Source: Pyropia yezoensis (Eukaryota > Rhodophyta > Bangiophyceae > Bangiales > Bangiaceae). From it: a DNA stretch of 64,000 nt. Location of the stretch: assembly GCA_009829735.1 (NCBI GenBank), contig CM020618.1, positions 39,160,894 through 39,224,893 of the forward strand, in the 5' to 3' direction. The notes under the pieces are model-generated. The model did not search any database, was not told the DNA's origin, and worked only from the letters and a program-made list of their open reading frames with translations. The translations under genes and the position numbers were made by a program. This document shows positions 1 to 10,304 of this stretch, in pieces. Each line of letters starts with the position of its first letter. The first letter of the stretch is position 1.

Positions 1-2
1 TG

Positions 3-2639
3 GACTCTCTGGGGGAGGCGAACGTGTTCTCTACCCTGGACTGAAACGCGGGGTACTGGCGAATTCCCATTGCCCCGGAAGACAGACATAAAACTACCTT
101 TACCTGTCACTGTGGTACCTACCAGTGCAAGCGACTACCGTTTGGACTGTGCAACGCGCCGGCAACTTTCCAGCGCGCTATGGACATGATTCTGGCCGCA
201 GTACGGTGGCAGATCTGTCTCGTGTACCTAGACGATATCATTGTGTTCTCCCGAAGTCCGGAGGAACACATCGGCCATCTTGACCAGGTGTTCAAGCTAC
301 TTGCTGACGCCGGTGTGTCACTGATGGCGAGGAAGTGCCACCTCTTCACTCAGGAGGTGGAATACTTGGGAGATGTTGGCCGTCCGGGGCGCCTCAGTGT
401 CAACGAGAAGAACTTGAGGGCCATCCGTAAGGCTCAGTACCCCCGGACTCAGACCCAGATGAGGAGCTTCCTCGGGATGTGTAACGTGTACCGACGTTTC
501 ACCAAGGGCTTCGCCAAGGTGGCGAAGCCGCTGAATGAGCTATTTAGCTCAACGCTACCGAAGAACCTGCCTCCCCCAAGTCGGGTGGAGCAGGAATCCT
601 TTGAGACTCTTCGGGACCTTCTGCTGAAGCCCCCTATCCTGGCTATTCCCAGGTTGGGAGGCTATTACATCCTGGATGTGGACGCTTGCTACGACCAACT
701 TGGTTGTGTGTTGCTTCAGCAGCAGCCGGACAAGGAGTACTTGCCGGTGGGATACTTCAGCAAGGGGCTGAACTCGGCCGAGAAGAACTACGGAGTCACC
801 CAGTTGGAAGGACTCGCAGTGGTGTGGGCGGTGACGTCACTTCGTCACTACATAGAGGGTGAGAAGTTCCTCATCCGCTGTGACCACCGCGCGTTGCAGT
901 TCGTCTTTAAGATGGACTGTACGAATACTCGTCTCAACCGATGGAGGGTGCGACTGGCACCCTTCAACTTTGATATTGAGTACCGACCTGGCAGGCAACA
1001 TGCCCTTGCCGACGGCCTTTCTCGGGTACCTACCGGGGGGCTGGACACTAACCCAGTCGATGAGGACATCCCCATCGTGGGGGTAGTCACGCGCTCGGGT
1101 CAGGCGTTGAACCCCGAGGCGCCAGGGAACAAGAAGTACTTGCCCCTGTCCCTGGACGAGGTGGTGAAGGCCCAGGCCGAGGATCCCTTCTGCAAGTCAC
1201 AGAGGGATACGCTGGATACGGTGGCGGAGACGCGGTTCTTTCTCGGAGACGATGGCCTCCTCATGAGGAGGGGGGTATTCCAGGGGACCGAACAACTTGT
1301 CGTCCCCGCATCCCTCAAGGACAGTATCCTTGAGAAGGAGCATAACGCTCCCACGGGTGGACACCTGGGGTCTAGTAAACTGTACCAGACCCTGAGGACC
1401 AGGTACTACTGGCCGTTCATGGTGGTGGACATCTACAGTTGGGTGGCTGCCTGCACAAGTTCTGCACAGAACCGTCTGATGAAACAGCGGCCTACTACGG
1501 CTATGCTATTGTTCCCGGCCAAGGAGCTCTTTGCCGCGTTGGCAATGGACATCCTTGGGCCCCTGCCAGTGACCGAGGAGGGCAACCAGTACCTCCTGAT
1601 CATCTGTGACAGATTCAAGAAACTTACGCGAGCGATCCCACTGGCAGAGATCACGGCCATGTCGGTCGTGTCCGCCTTCCTAGAGCACTGGAATGTCGCG
1701 TATGGCATCCCGGATAGTACACTATCGGACAATGGACCGCAATTTGCGTATGTACTGTTTCAGGGAGTGCTGGATATGTTGGGCGTTCAGACAAACTATG
1801 CCACCCCCTACCACCCACAAACTAATGGGCAGGTGGAGCGCTTCAACAAAACTATTGTTCGGCAGCTGCGCCACTATGTGAGTGAGCATGTGAAAACGTG
1901 GGACCAATACATTTCTATTCTTACCACTGCCTACAATTCGCGGGTTCACTCATCTACCGGGGAAGTACCCCTCGCTTTTGTGACCCCCCGTCGCGTGCGG
2001 TCTATCGCCGTGCGGCGGCCGCTCCCAACTAGGGAGGATGGTGGCAGTACGCCTACTCCTACTGAGAGTAAGGCGGAGTTCGCTGCTAGGCTTGAAAACC
2101 TCATCCCTAAAGTCAGGGCTGAGATGGACAAAGCGCAAAAGCGCTACAAGCGTACTTTTGACAAAATGGTACGCAATGCTAAGCATGTCCCCGAACAGGG
2201 TGCCTGGGTACTGGTTCACGCACACACCCCAACTGGGGGTAAGTTGGTATTCCAGACGCAGGGGCCGTACCAGGTCCTTCGTACTGATGGGCGGCGCTTC
2301 ACCATCGAAAGTGACGATGGGGTCCGCGCAGTAAACGGACAGGACGTGGTCAAAGTTGCACCACCGCCTGCAGGCGACCCAGCTTGGGCGCGTGCGCTGA
2401 AAGCGTGGCGCCTGCCGTCGCTGCCTGCGGTCAAACAGGGCCCGCAGGAGTACGTTTTCGATAAGTTCATCGACCACGAGTGGGATGAGGACACTAACCG
2501 CCTGATGTTGAGGGTGCGTTGGTTCGGCTATAAGGCCAAGGATGATACGTGGGAATACGTGGAGGACCTTCCCGCTGAGAAGGTCCGGGCATACTGTCCT
2601 CGGAATGAGATAGACCCTGACAGTCCCCCCTCAACGTGA
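3..2639 (+). pseudogene. pol: Gypsy chromovirus pol, copy A (RT-RNase H-integrase-chromodomain), partial, nonsense mutation
   Basis: The reading frame enters at base 3 inside the reverse transcriptase palm and ends at TGA 2637-2639. A TGA at 42-44 interrupts it; copy B has a Cys codon there (LDCNAGYW). From 180 on the 819-codon frame is open: RT active site YLDD at 225-236, RNase H (DVDA, the LEGLAVVW region, CDHRAL), an integrase zinc-binding region, the D-D-E core (MDILG, SDNGPQF, QVERFNK) and a chromodomain-like end (LRVRWFGYKAKDDTWEYV). The integrase zinc site is damaged: ACTSSAQ where copy B has ACTSCAQ, so the last Cys is Ser. With that and the nonsense codon I call it a dead copy. A C-terminal chromodomain is the hallmark of chromoviruses, in which it steers integration to marked chromatin. 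Confidence 0.93.
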
Positions 2640-2750
2640 GGGAAGGCCGAGCAATAGTGCCAGGAGAGTGCCTCAAGTCGAAGTGGTACGCAGAGTGGCT
2701 TTTAACTACGGCCCTAACCCCCACACTCTCACAACAAAGGCAGCTGCCAA

Positions 2751-4694
2751 CTAGGCACGCAAGCTAGACTCTCCGACCCCACGGCCCTCGCCCTCACGTG
2801 GAGGCGAGCGGCGAGACCCACGTCGATAACGCTCCCCACCAGTCGGCGGGGCCGGCGGCTCCAAGTCGAAGCCGTCGCGCCCCTCACAGTCGCGCAAGTG
2901 GCGACGACCGCGGCTACCCTTCTGTTTAGTCTTGCGCGCAAGTTGGCGACGCAGACGCCGGATCGACTCCGACTCTGACGGAGAAGAGGACTCCGAGACG
3001 GAATAAGACAACCCGTCTTCCGACACGGAGGGAGAGCGCCGCGAGTGACGGCGACGACGGCGAGGAGGCGAGTATGCCCAACTCGCCCGACGCTTGCCAC
3101 GTCCAAGTGGGGCTGGCTGGGGCACAATAGACCCAATGCGAGCCAACTCGGCCGTCATAAACTCCGCCACCGACTCGCAACTCGCGGTCGCCACCGCAGT
3201 ACGAACGCGCTCCTCAAGATGAGGAGTCTCGGAAACTTGAAGGGTTGCGGTCGACGCGTCCAACCAAGAAATGGTGCGCACCAACGGGGTGATCATCATC
3301 TCTGAGGTTAGAGGCGTGGCCGGCGACACCAACTTGGGATAAACCGTCAGGAGGGTGGCCCCCAAGTTGGGGGACACTGGGGTGGACGACTCAACGGCAA
3401 CGCTTATCGGGATGTCCCCGTGCGGCTGGTAAGGGACAGGAGGAAGCGGAGGGGCACGCCAAGGTGGCGGTGCCCGGGTGTAACTGCGACCCCTTCTCGG
3501 GGCCCCCGCAGTGGGTGGAGTCATATAGTCGTCGTGAGAAGGCACAGCCATCACGATGGCCTTGTCCGGGGGCGGCGCAGTGTGGCGATCCTCCCCAGGG
3601 GCATACGGGTAGTCCCCGATGCCCGACCCCTCGTGAAGTACCATACGGCCGTCGTGAAGTTCACGACCGACCAGGACGACCTGGCGAAGTGCGCCATCGT
3701 CCTTGGGCCCGCGAGTGGAGCGGTGCAGCTTGTGCTCAATGCTCTCCCACTCGATGAACTTATGGAGACGGAGCATCTCCTCAAGTACAGTGAGTTGTCC
3801 TGATGAGCACCCCTCAGCGACTAGCTGAGGGGTGAGCTGTTCCAAACCTTGGATAAGCCGAGGGGGGAGATGCCAGAGCATCCGCCGCCGCTGGACACAG
3901 GACACCCAGGTCGACATGACCTCGAAGAGCCACTGGGTAGCCAACATGGCGAACACCACGTGGTCCAGGCTAGCCACCAACATGGTGGAGCCGATGTGGT
4001 CGAGCAACCGGGGCAACAACGCCGGAAACCCGTGGAGAACCTCAACTTGAGGCCACCACTCGGGTTTCTTAGGGTAGTACTGCCTTTTGTAGGCAGCGGA
4101 CTGCTGTGGAAACTCAAGTTGAGACGAGGTCACCAAGTAGGGACCTCGCCGGAAGTCCTTCTCCATCCGCACATCAAAGTGATGAGTGTGCGGATCGACC
4201 TCATGAAGGTACGGGGGACGAGTTGTCACCGCGTCCCAAGTGAAGGTCGGCACGTCGCCGGGACCCGGGGTAGTTCCCCTGCGGTCCACCATGGCCTTGG
4301 CCCGCTGCACGTCTTCGACTTCGTCCTCGTCCAGGAAGGCAAACTGGTCCGTCCTGAAGCCGGCAGGGAACCCGACCCTACGAGGGAACTTCTCCCGTAG
4401 GCGGTCCCATACCCGACTCATCGCTGTGCCAAGTCGGCCACAGCGGAGAACAGTCAACCCCTCCTCATATAGAGGCCAAGGGGGGTAAAACCACCGGCCT
4501 AAGGCCTCACGTGGGATGACGCGGCCCGCCTCCAGGGGAGATCCCGCCGCCAACCCAAAGCCGGGTGACGCGGGAGTCCCATGCCCCGGAGCAACCGCAG
4601 AGCCCCCGCCGGGAGTTCCGGCGGGCGCTACACCGTAGGAGGTGTCCTCCATACGTTCATCGAGGGAGTCCGTCTCCACCCCCGGGGTCACCAT
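2751..4694 (-). CDS. Conserved antisense gene of the chromovirus, copy A (function unknown)
   Basis: This 647-codon frame lies on the strand opposite pol, between the pol stop (112 bases away) and the 3' LTR. I start it at ATG 4694, the first ATG of an open frame that begins with a TTG further upstream; that ATG lies about 50 bases inside U3 of the LTR. The protein has a Pro/Gly-rich N-terminus, a folded-looking middle rich in W, Y and L (GRWFYPPWPLYEEGL, QYYPKKPEWWPQVEV, MLWHLPPRLIQGLEQL), a Pro-rich linker, and an Arg/Ser-rich tail (RRRRRHSRRSPSVSE, RRLRRQLARKTKQK) that suggests a nuclear or nucleic-acid-bound protein. No Cys/His finger or known catalytic motif is visible. Copy B encodes a protein of exactly the same length, which argues for selection. 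No family recognised. Confidence 0.75.
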   Translation of the reverse strand: MVTPGVETDSLDERMEDTSYGVAPAGTPGGGSAVAPGHGTPASPGFGLAAGSPLEAGRVIPREALGRWFYPPWPLYEEGLTVLRCGRLGTAMSRVWDRLREKFPRRVGFPAGFRTDQFAFLDEDEVEDVQRAKAMVDRRGTTPGPGDVPTFTWDAVTTRPPYLHEVDPHTHHFDVRMEKDFRRGPYLVTSSQLEFPQQSAAYKRQYYPKKPEWWPQVEVLHGFPALLPRLLDHIGSTMLVASLDHVVFAMLATQWLFEVMSTWVSCVQRRRMLWHLPPRLIQGLEQLTPQLVAEGCSSGQLTVLEEMLRLHKFIEWESIEHKLHRSTRGPKDDGALRQVVLVGRELHDGRMVLHEGSGIGDYPYAPGEDRHTAPPPDKAIVMAVPSHDDYMTPPTAGAPRRGRSYTRAPPPWRAPPLPPVPYQPHGDIPISVAVESSTPVSPNLGATLLTVYPKLVSPATPLTSEMMITPLVRTISWLDASTATLQVSETPHLEERVRTAVATASCESVAEFMTAELARIGSIVPQPAPLGRGKRRASWAYSPPRRRRRHSRRSPSVSEDGLSYSVSESSSPSESESIRRLRRQLARKTKQKGSRGRRHLRDCEGRDGFDLEPPAPPTGGERYRRGSRRSPPREGEGRGVGESSLRA

Positions 4695-5499
4695 GGCTCT
4701 CCCCAAGTTAGGGAAAGACGACCTGGCTGCAGCTGCACGAGACCCGCCTCGAGTTGAGGGGGGCTCGGATCGTGGGTAGATGGGTGGCCTCCCCAGCGTG
4801 GGGCGGCCCAGGGTAAGGTGAAGAGGATGCGTTGGTGGTGGTGAAGTGAGAACCGAGGAGAGCAAGCTGCCGAGTGGGCAAGCTTGAGGAGAGGGGCGGT
4901 CAACGTGACCGCCTCCACGTCCACGTTACGTACCCGGGGGAGACAGCAAGTCGCGCCCCCAACGCCGGACGTGCGCTTACACGACCCCTCGCAGGGCCGA
5001 CCGGGTCTGTCGGAACTGAGGAGAGGGGAGTGTGGCAGTATTGACCCCCAGGTAGGGGGGCAACACGTGCCATGCAAGGGGCGGCAGGCCACTAGCCTGA
5101 CCCGTTCCTCCCCCTGCATTTGGGTCCGCATTCCCTAAGTTTGGGACAGTTAGCGTAGTAGTAAATCGAACTTGGACTTGAGGGTTTTCTGCATTCATCG
5201 TCTTGATTTTTCGTGTGGCCCGGTGGGCAGGTGCTGGGGTGGGAGATTCTGAGTGGCGAGATTCTGAGGGGACCCTGGGGGGATAAGGGGAGGGACAGCG
5301 GGGCTTGGCCTTGCTTCCCCGTCCCGACCAAGAAACTGTTGGACCACACACCATCCTCTTGTTTGTCAGTGGGGGGATTGCCCCACAACAGGGATAGAGT
5401 GTGTGCGACTTGCACTTCTTCCGGTTCCCCCGACACGGGAGGCAGCCCTTGTACACCGCCCCAACTTGGGTGTCGCGTGTGTCAGAGGTTTTTGCCACA
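4643..5499 (+). repeat. 3' LTR of copy A
   Basis: The segment starts TGTCCTCC and ends TTTTTGCCACA, giving the usual TGT...ACA termini. It is about 857 bp and aligns end to end with both LTRs of copy B (858 and 859 bp). The start codon of the antisense gene lies inside it, near the left edge. Confidence 0.85.
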
Positions 5500-7063
5500 G
5501 CGACAACGTGTGCAGGTGAACACGTGTAAAACCTTTGACTTCCGCTGGCTCAATGGAAGAAAAAGCCTAACACCTCGATCTTGAGCCAATGCAGCGCAAG
5601 AATTTCTTCGCATAGCGATCAAGTTGATCTATCTCGGCCAACTGCGGAACGAGGGAGTCTGGGAGGCCCAGGATGCACAAAAAACATCGATTTAAAGAGG
5701 CTTGAGGGTCACCCGGGCATCACAGATCTGTGCTTTTCCTCACCAGGGGAGTGGAGGCGTGACCTTACCCGATTGGAAAGCAGGTGGAAGTCCGGTTTTT
5801 TCTCCCCCCGTGGGGGCGAAGGTACGTCGTGGTGCCATCCGGCCGTGACCTCGCCCTCCCCCGCCGGCAGAGGGTGGGGCAGCACGGGGACTGGCATGGC
5901 CAGTCTATGGAGAGAGGGAGTGGGCCTCTGTCCCGCCCTCCCGCCGCCCTCTCAGGAGTGGCAGGAGGCCGCGGAAATGTGGGCGCCCCACCTCTCAGCG
6001 AAATGGAAAGGGGAGTCGGTGGACACTCAGGCTCATAGCCGAAATCCGTCTCCCGCCCCACCAGCCGGCGTTCCCCCCTCCCCGACGGGGCGGCCCAGGG
6101 CCTCGACGGCCGCTCGTCCTCACGACCGGTGTTCTTTTTCACTCTGAAGCACGGCAAGAACCAGTTAAAGACATCACTGTGAGGAACCACTCACACTTGG
6201 GCATTCCTCAACGTACTCGTGATGGGTGTCAGGGACACGTACCAGCCAACACGGCAACAGAGTGAAGAGATACTGATGAGGGTGGTGATGGTGGTGAGTC
6301 TGTGGAAGAGGATGGCGCGACATCGGTGGTGGTCGAGGAGAGTTGAAGTTGTCCAGGTCGTCCTTCGTGTAGTGGTTTTACGTACCTTAGGCGCCTAGCA
6401 CCCAGAACACACAGAGAAACAACCCACCAAGAACGCGGGGAGACCGGAGAGATACTGAGCCTCCGACCGCCTGGCTTGTTCACGCGGGGATCCGCGACCA
6501 GGACGACAGTGTTCAAGCACACGCAAGTCTGTTTTTTTTTCGAAGGGGGAAGCAACGCGCACCCCCACGCACACTCTTACCCTCTCACCCGCACCCAGCA
6601 ACCCTCCACACCGGGCCACGTGCGGGCCAATCAAAACCCTCCAACATGTCCGGAGGGCCCCCTCCCCCACGGATCATCCCTGCCAGCGGGGCAGGAATCT
6701 CCAAGATACGGGGAAGAGGAGCCCCGCCGGACATCAGTGCCAACACTCAAGATCTCCCCAATCTCACAATCACGCAAAATACACAATCAAAATCCAAACC
6801 CCAAATGCATCCCATCCCGGAATATTGACCAATGGCCAATTCCGGTCAGGGGAAATTCCCATACACTGGAAATCCCAACATGGGCTCCAGAACCAATGGC
6901 GACCCGGTCCCATCTCCATAGGAGGGGACCAATCGGAAGCCAGTAAAATCCCAAGGGGCCAAATCGGCCCCGTCCTCCTCATTAGGAAGGTGGACGCAGG
7001 GGTACAACGCGATCTCTACGAGGTCCCCCCACGTGGAGGGCCCATAGGGTCCCTACACTTCGT
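5500..7063. other. No gene recognised between copy A and element E
   Basis: Short open frames overlap on both strands, but none has a recognisable motif or a consistent codon pattern. A T-run (6529-6540) and scattered direct repeats of the CCAAATCGGCC type near 6950 are all I see. It may be decayed repeat sequence. Confidence 0.4.
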
Positions 7064-7134
7064 CTCTGTGGTTGCCCCCCCAGTCTACCCCGGTGGCGCG
7101 GACGCCCACGCATTTTGTACACGCGTCGGGGCAC
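7064..7134 (+). repeat. Dispersed 71-bp repeat, copy 1
   Basis: The segment shares the order TCTGTGGTTGCCC, CCCCGGTGGCGC, CCCACGCA and CGCGTCGGGGCAC with 59967-60037. Both copies lie just beyond the 3' side of a minus-strand Gypsy element (E here, D there), so the repeat may be LTR-derived. Confidence 0.55.
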
Positions 7135-7344
7135 CCAAGGTGCCCCACAACGTGAGTTTCCCCGTCGCGCCGCTGGTAGGCACAAAACGGGCCAAGAACA
7201 AAGCATTGCTCTCAGAACAAAGCATGGGCGGGCGTCCGCACTAAAAGAGTGCAGCCCCAGTTTGCCCCAAACGAAGAGTGTTGGCGTGCGGCGCCTAGTG
7301 CGCCGTTCCAGCGGGCCCCGGACGCCAGTTGGTCCGAAGGTCCG

Positions 7345-8529
7345 TGCTTAAGGTGACCTTCGTATGTTTCACTGTAGACCAGGATGTCGTCGAGGTAGAC
7401 ACATATGAAATCGTAGAGATAGGGTCGGAATACGTCATTCACTAGGTTCATGAAGACCGCGGGGGCGATTGATAGCCCAAGGGTAGCACAGTAAACTCGT
7501 AGAACCCGTATTTGGTTCGGAACGCCGTCAGCGGGATAGTATCAGGGTCAAGCCGGATCTGGTGATAACCTGATCTGAGGTCGATCTTCGTAGAGTACTG
7601 GGCCTTTCGCAGTTGGTCGAAGATGTCGTCAACCAGTCGTAAGGGATATGCGTTCTTGATAGTGGCCTTGCTCAATGCCCGATAATCGATGCACATTCGC
7701 CAGCCACCGTCCTTCTTCGCTGCAAAGAGAACAGAGGAGCCCCACGGTGAGGCGCTTGGTTGGATGAACCCCTTTCGTATGAGGGTTGCTAGTTGTGGCT
7801 TGAGTTCATCAAGTTACGAAAAATGCCACTGCGACGTGGTTGAGCGTTCTCGGTAAGCTTGACGCTAAAATTGTGACTGCGTTCAGGAGGAGGTTCATCC
7901 GGAAGCTCTTCTGGGAAGACATCGGCGTACTCCTTGAGAATCGCTTGGACGTCATTCTTGTCTTCGGCTGTTCCCATTTTGATTGCATTGATGTCAATGG
8001 TGCTTGAAGGATACTCGGATTGCAGGTAGATGGCGAAGACAGGAACTTTTTGGTTAAGGTCCTTGGCCAGGCATTGCGTACTAAACAGGCCATGGGGCTT
8101 CTTGAGGGAGCCAGTGATGGAGATGTTCTCGTGGTTAAACTTAGAGGAGATCTTGTTCTTCTTGTTGTTGATTTTGACGTCTCTGTCGCCACGCCATTTC
8201 TTTCCGAGGATGATGTCGTACGCAATTAGGTCGCATACAGCAAACCAAAGGCGTTCTTGGTATGGACCGGTGTGAATCTCTAAGGGTTCAATGGTCTCTG
8301 GGAGGACGTGGGTGCGGCCATCGGGCATGTTAGCCGCGAAGCCCGATTCTTTTGTGGTCACGTTCAGGGTATTCACGAGGCGCCTTGATACGACGTTTAC
8401 GGGAAATCCATCGTCAAACAGCACCTTAACAAGATGTCCATTGAAAGAGGCAGTAGAAAACAGATGCCCGAGACGCGGGCCTTCAAATGGTGACGACATG
8501 TTCTCAGGAACCGAAGAAGCGTCTGGCAC
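7345..8529 (-). pseudogene. pol: Element E pol fragments (protease, partial reverse transcriptase)
   Basis: The first frame (8529-7789) contains a retropepsin-like region (VLFDDGFPVNVVSR; the usual D-S/T-G is D-D-G here) and the linker before RT (ILKEYADVFPEELPDEPPP, typical of Gypsy pol). After a frame disturbance near 7800 the RT fingers and palm continue as [19 protein letters not shown] and [15 protein letters not shown] (7696-7448), and after another shift as FICVYLDDILVYSETYEGHL (ending near 7345). The YLDD box is intact, but the frame is broken at least twice and the element is cut after the palm. It cannot make a working polymerase. Confidence 0.85.
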
Positions 8530-8552
8530 CGGTTTTGTTAACGATTGCTGCT

Positions 8553-9401
8553 TTAGTTCCGCTGGCCTTTTGGGCAGTCCTTGGCCACATGTCCTTTCTC
8601 ACGGCAGCGGAGGCAGACACCTTCACGCATGCAGCGCTGACGCCCTTCAGGCGTGAGTTTCTCGACTTTGATGCTGGAGATATCCATGGGAATGACACCC
8701 GTCGCGGACGGCTTCGCAGATGTGCCGCCGAGGTGCGTCGAGGCACCAGTCTTGGCAGCCTCCACGCGCAAAGCGTCAGTCATGAGAGACTCAAGATCTG
8801 AGTAGGTCTTGAGACAAAGAGCCTGCCAGATGTCCCGCTTCATGCCTCGGGTGTAGCGGACAATCGCCTCGGCTTCCGTGATGTCAGGGATGTCCAAGAG
8901 GACGCTCAAAAACGTCCTGTTGAGCGTTCCAACGTCTTTGATTTGGCGCCACGAGTGCAGCTTGACTCGTGCCGCTTGCGTCTTGTTGAGTGGACTGAAG
9001 CGTCGGATTAGCGCAGAAGGGAAGTACTCCCAGTTCGGGACAGCTGTAGTCTGACTGTAGACCTTCTACCAGTCCAGCGCTTCACGGTCGAGGAAGGCGC
9101 ACGCATCATCGGGGTCACTCAGACGCACATAGAAATCCAAATGCGAGCACAACGCTTCAGCCGCCCCACGTTTACCGGAGAAAGCCACGGGTTTGTTCGG
9201 CCTCGCGGATTTCATGCCACTAGTAGTGGCCCTGGCCTTGGCTTCGGACAGTTGCTGCGTAGCATCCGCTAATTCCATCTTGTAAGCCTCGAGTTGTTCG
9301 CTCATTTGCGTGACAAACGCTGTAAGCCGCGTCCAGGCTCCCATGGTCGGTGCGGTTGAGCCCGAGCCCGGGTTGACACCCCCTGGGATTGGTGCATCCA
9401 T
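8553..9401 (-). pseudogene. gag: Element E gag with zinc knuckle, one nonsense codon
   Basis: The frame begins at ATG 9401 (MDAPIPGGVNPGSG) and runs to a stop at 8553. A TAG at 9066-9068 interrupts it, but the same frame stays open on the other side and continues with capsid-like sequence (WRQIKDVGTLNRTF, IVRYTRGMKRDIWQAL). Near the C-terminus is CLRCREKGHVAKDC, a CX2CX4HX4C zinc knuckle that binds RNA in Gag proteins. The single nonsense codon and the broken pol downstream mark it as inactive. Confidence 0.85.
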
Positions 9402-9580
9402 GGTGTCTTGGGCTCAAGTCCATGGCAAGCAAACTTGTAACACAAATTCCACAAGACTTGCTTCGGGAGGACCCCAAGGAAGATCTCGGAGATGTGGGAT
9501 AGGAGTTTGTCTTCAGCAGTAGCGGTGTACACGATTTGAGGAAGTGCTGCGGTAGTTGCTGCAACGTTCCAAGTAATGTA

Positions 9581-10304
9581 CAATCGGTACCCAATATTAT
9601 CCGTACGGCGAAAAACGAGATCCGTACGGATCGACTTGACAACAGGCCACCCATTAAATCCAGGCCCTGGGCTGGTCAATACTTGGTGCTAGCACCCCCA
9701 GCGGCTATCACACCCCCCACACGACAGGGCATCGACTCCACGAAAGACTTGAGAAATGAAGCAGGACTGGCGTCCCACCCGTCGCGCAGAGTCATCCAGC
9801 CGTGGTGCGCTGTGGCCCACACAAGGCGCTCGGCGACGTTCTTGGCAGACAGGAAGGGCTTCTTGGCCGCTACCCTGGAGTGAAAACCCAAGCTCCGGAC
9901 GGCCCTTCGGACAGCGGGGACTGACACTGGTCCCTTCTCGGGCCCTCCCGTCGCTTGGGTGCGCGTGTTATTCACCATCTCCTTCAGGGATGCCACAGAG
10001 GAAAACCCGTTGGTGTCAAGCGCCCGCTTGAGGTTACAGAGCTCACGGTCCGTCAAAACCTTGGGGCGACCGCGCTTGCCCACCCTGGCACGGGCGGACT
10101 TCGTGTGGATGTCCATAGCTGCGTAGGCGATGGTGCTCTTGGAGCGCCCCAAATCAGTACCGATGGCCCGGAAGGACTTCTTCTGTTGGAGAAGGCCAGT
10201 GATGACCGCGTGCTCACCGACGGACAGAGGACGACGCGATGAGCCCGCCATGGTGCCTGCCGACCACGGCGGGGTCCTGGGCGCTGAGCTGTGGGCTCAC
10301 ATAC
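9581..10304 (-). mobile_element. Tc1/mariner-type element T1, truncated and internally deleted
   Basis: The left end has the inverted-repeat sequence of T2 with a few changes (CAATCGGTACCCAATATTAT), preceded by TA at 9579-9580, the usual target dinucleotide. The transposase on the minus strand keeps its two ends and lacks the catalytic middle. No matching right end is found where T2 has its own (54-81 bases beyond the start codon), so the right terminus is lost; the right limit given is approximate. Confidence 0.75.
9676..10251 (-). pseudogene. Tc1/mariner transposase remnant of T1 (DDE core deleted)
   Basis: A continuous 191-aa frame runs from ATG 10251 to TGA 9676-9678. The N-terminal half is a helix-turn-helix DNA-binding region of the Tc1 type (MAGSSRRPLSVGEHAVITG, then FRAIGTDLGRSKSTIAYA and KRGRPKVLTDRE). 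After RLVWATAHHGWM it jumps straight to the C-terminal tail DGWDASPASFLKSF...GGASTKY, which also ends T2. All three catalytic acidic residues are missing, so it can bind DNA at most. The frame is still open across the deletion, so a truncated binding protein could be made; whether it acts as a repressor is speculation. Confidence 0.8.

Larger units (their letters stand above)
1..5499 (+). mobile_element. Ty3/Gypsy chromovirus copy A, 3' part (pol, antisense gene, 3' LTR)
   Basis: This is the right-hand part of an LTR retrotransposon whose left part lies outside the window. In order it has pol from the RT palm to a C-terminal chromodomain (to 2639), a long gene on the opposite strand (2751-4694) and a 3' LTR ending in CCACA at 5499. 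It is colinear with copy B at 25.2-35.0 kb over its whole length, with base differences but almost no indels. Pol has a premature stop and a damaged integrase zinc site, so this copy is probably not autonomous. The right flank starts GCGAC; a target duplication cannot be tested because the left end is absent. Confidence 0.93.
7345..9401 (-). mobile_element. Decayed Ty3/Gypsy element E, minus strand (gag to RT)
   Basis: Reading leftwards on the minus strand there are a gag with a zinc knuckle, an aspartic-protease-like segment and reverse transcriptase pieces ending just after YLDD. Homology stops near 7345, inside the RT thumb/connection, so RNase H, integrase and the 3' LTR are missing. No 5' LTR is recognisable right of 9401, and the Tc1 element T1 starts only 180 bases away. 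Its proteins are clearly different from copies A, B and D, so this is a separate Gypsy lineage. Confidence 0.85.
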
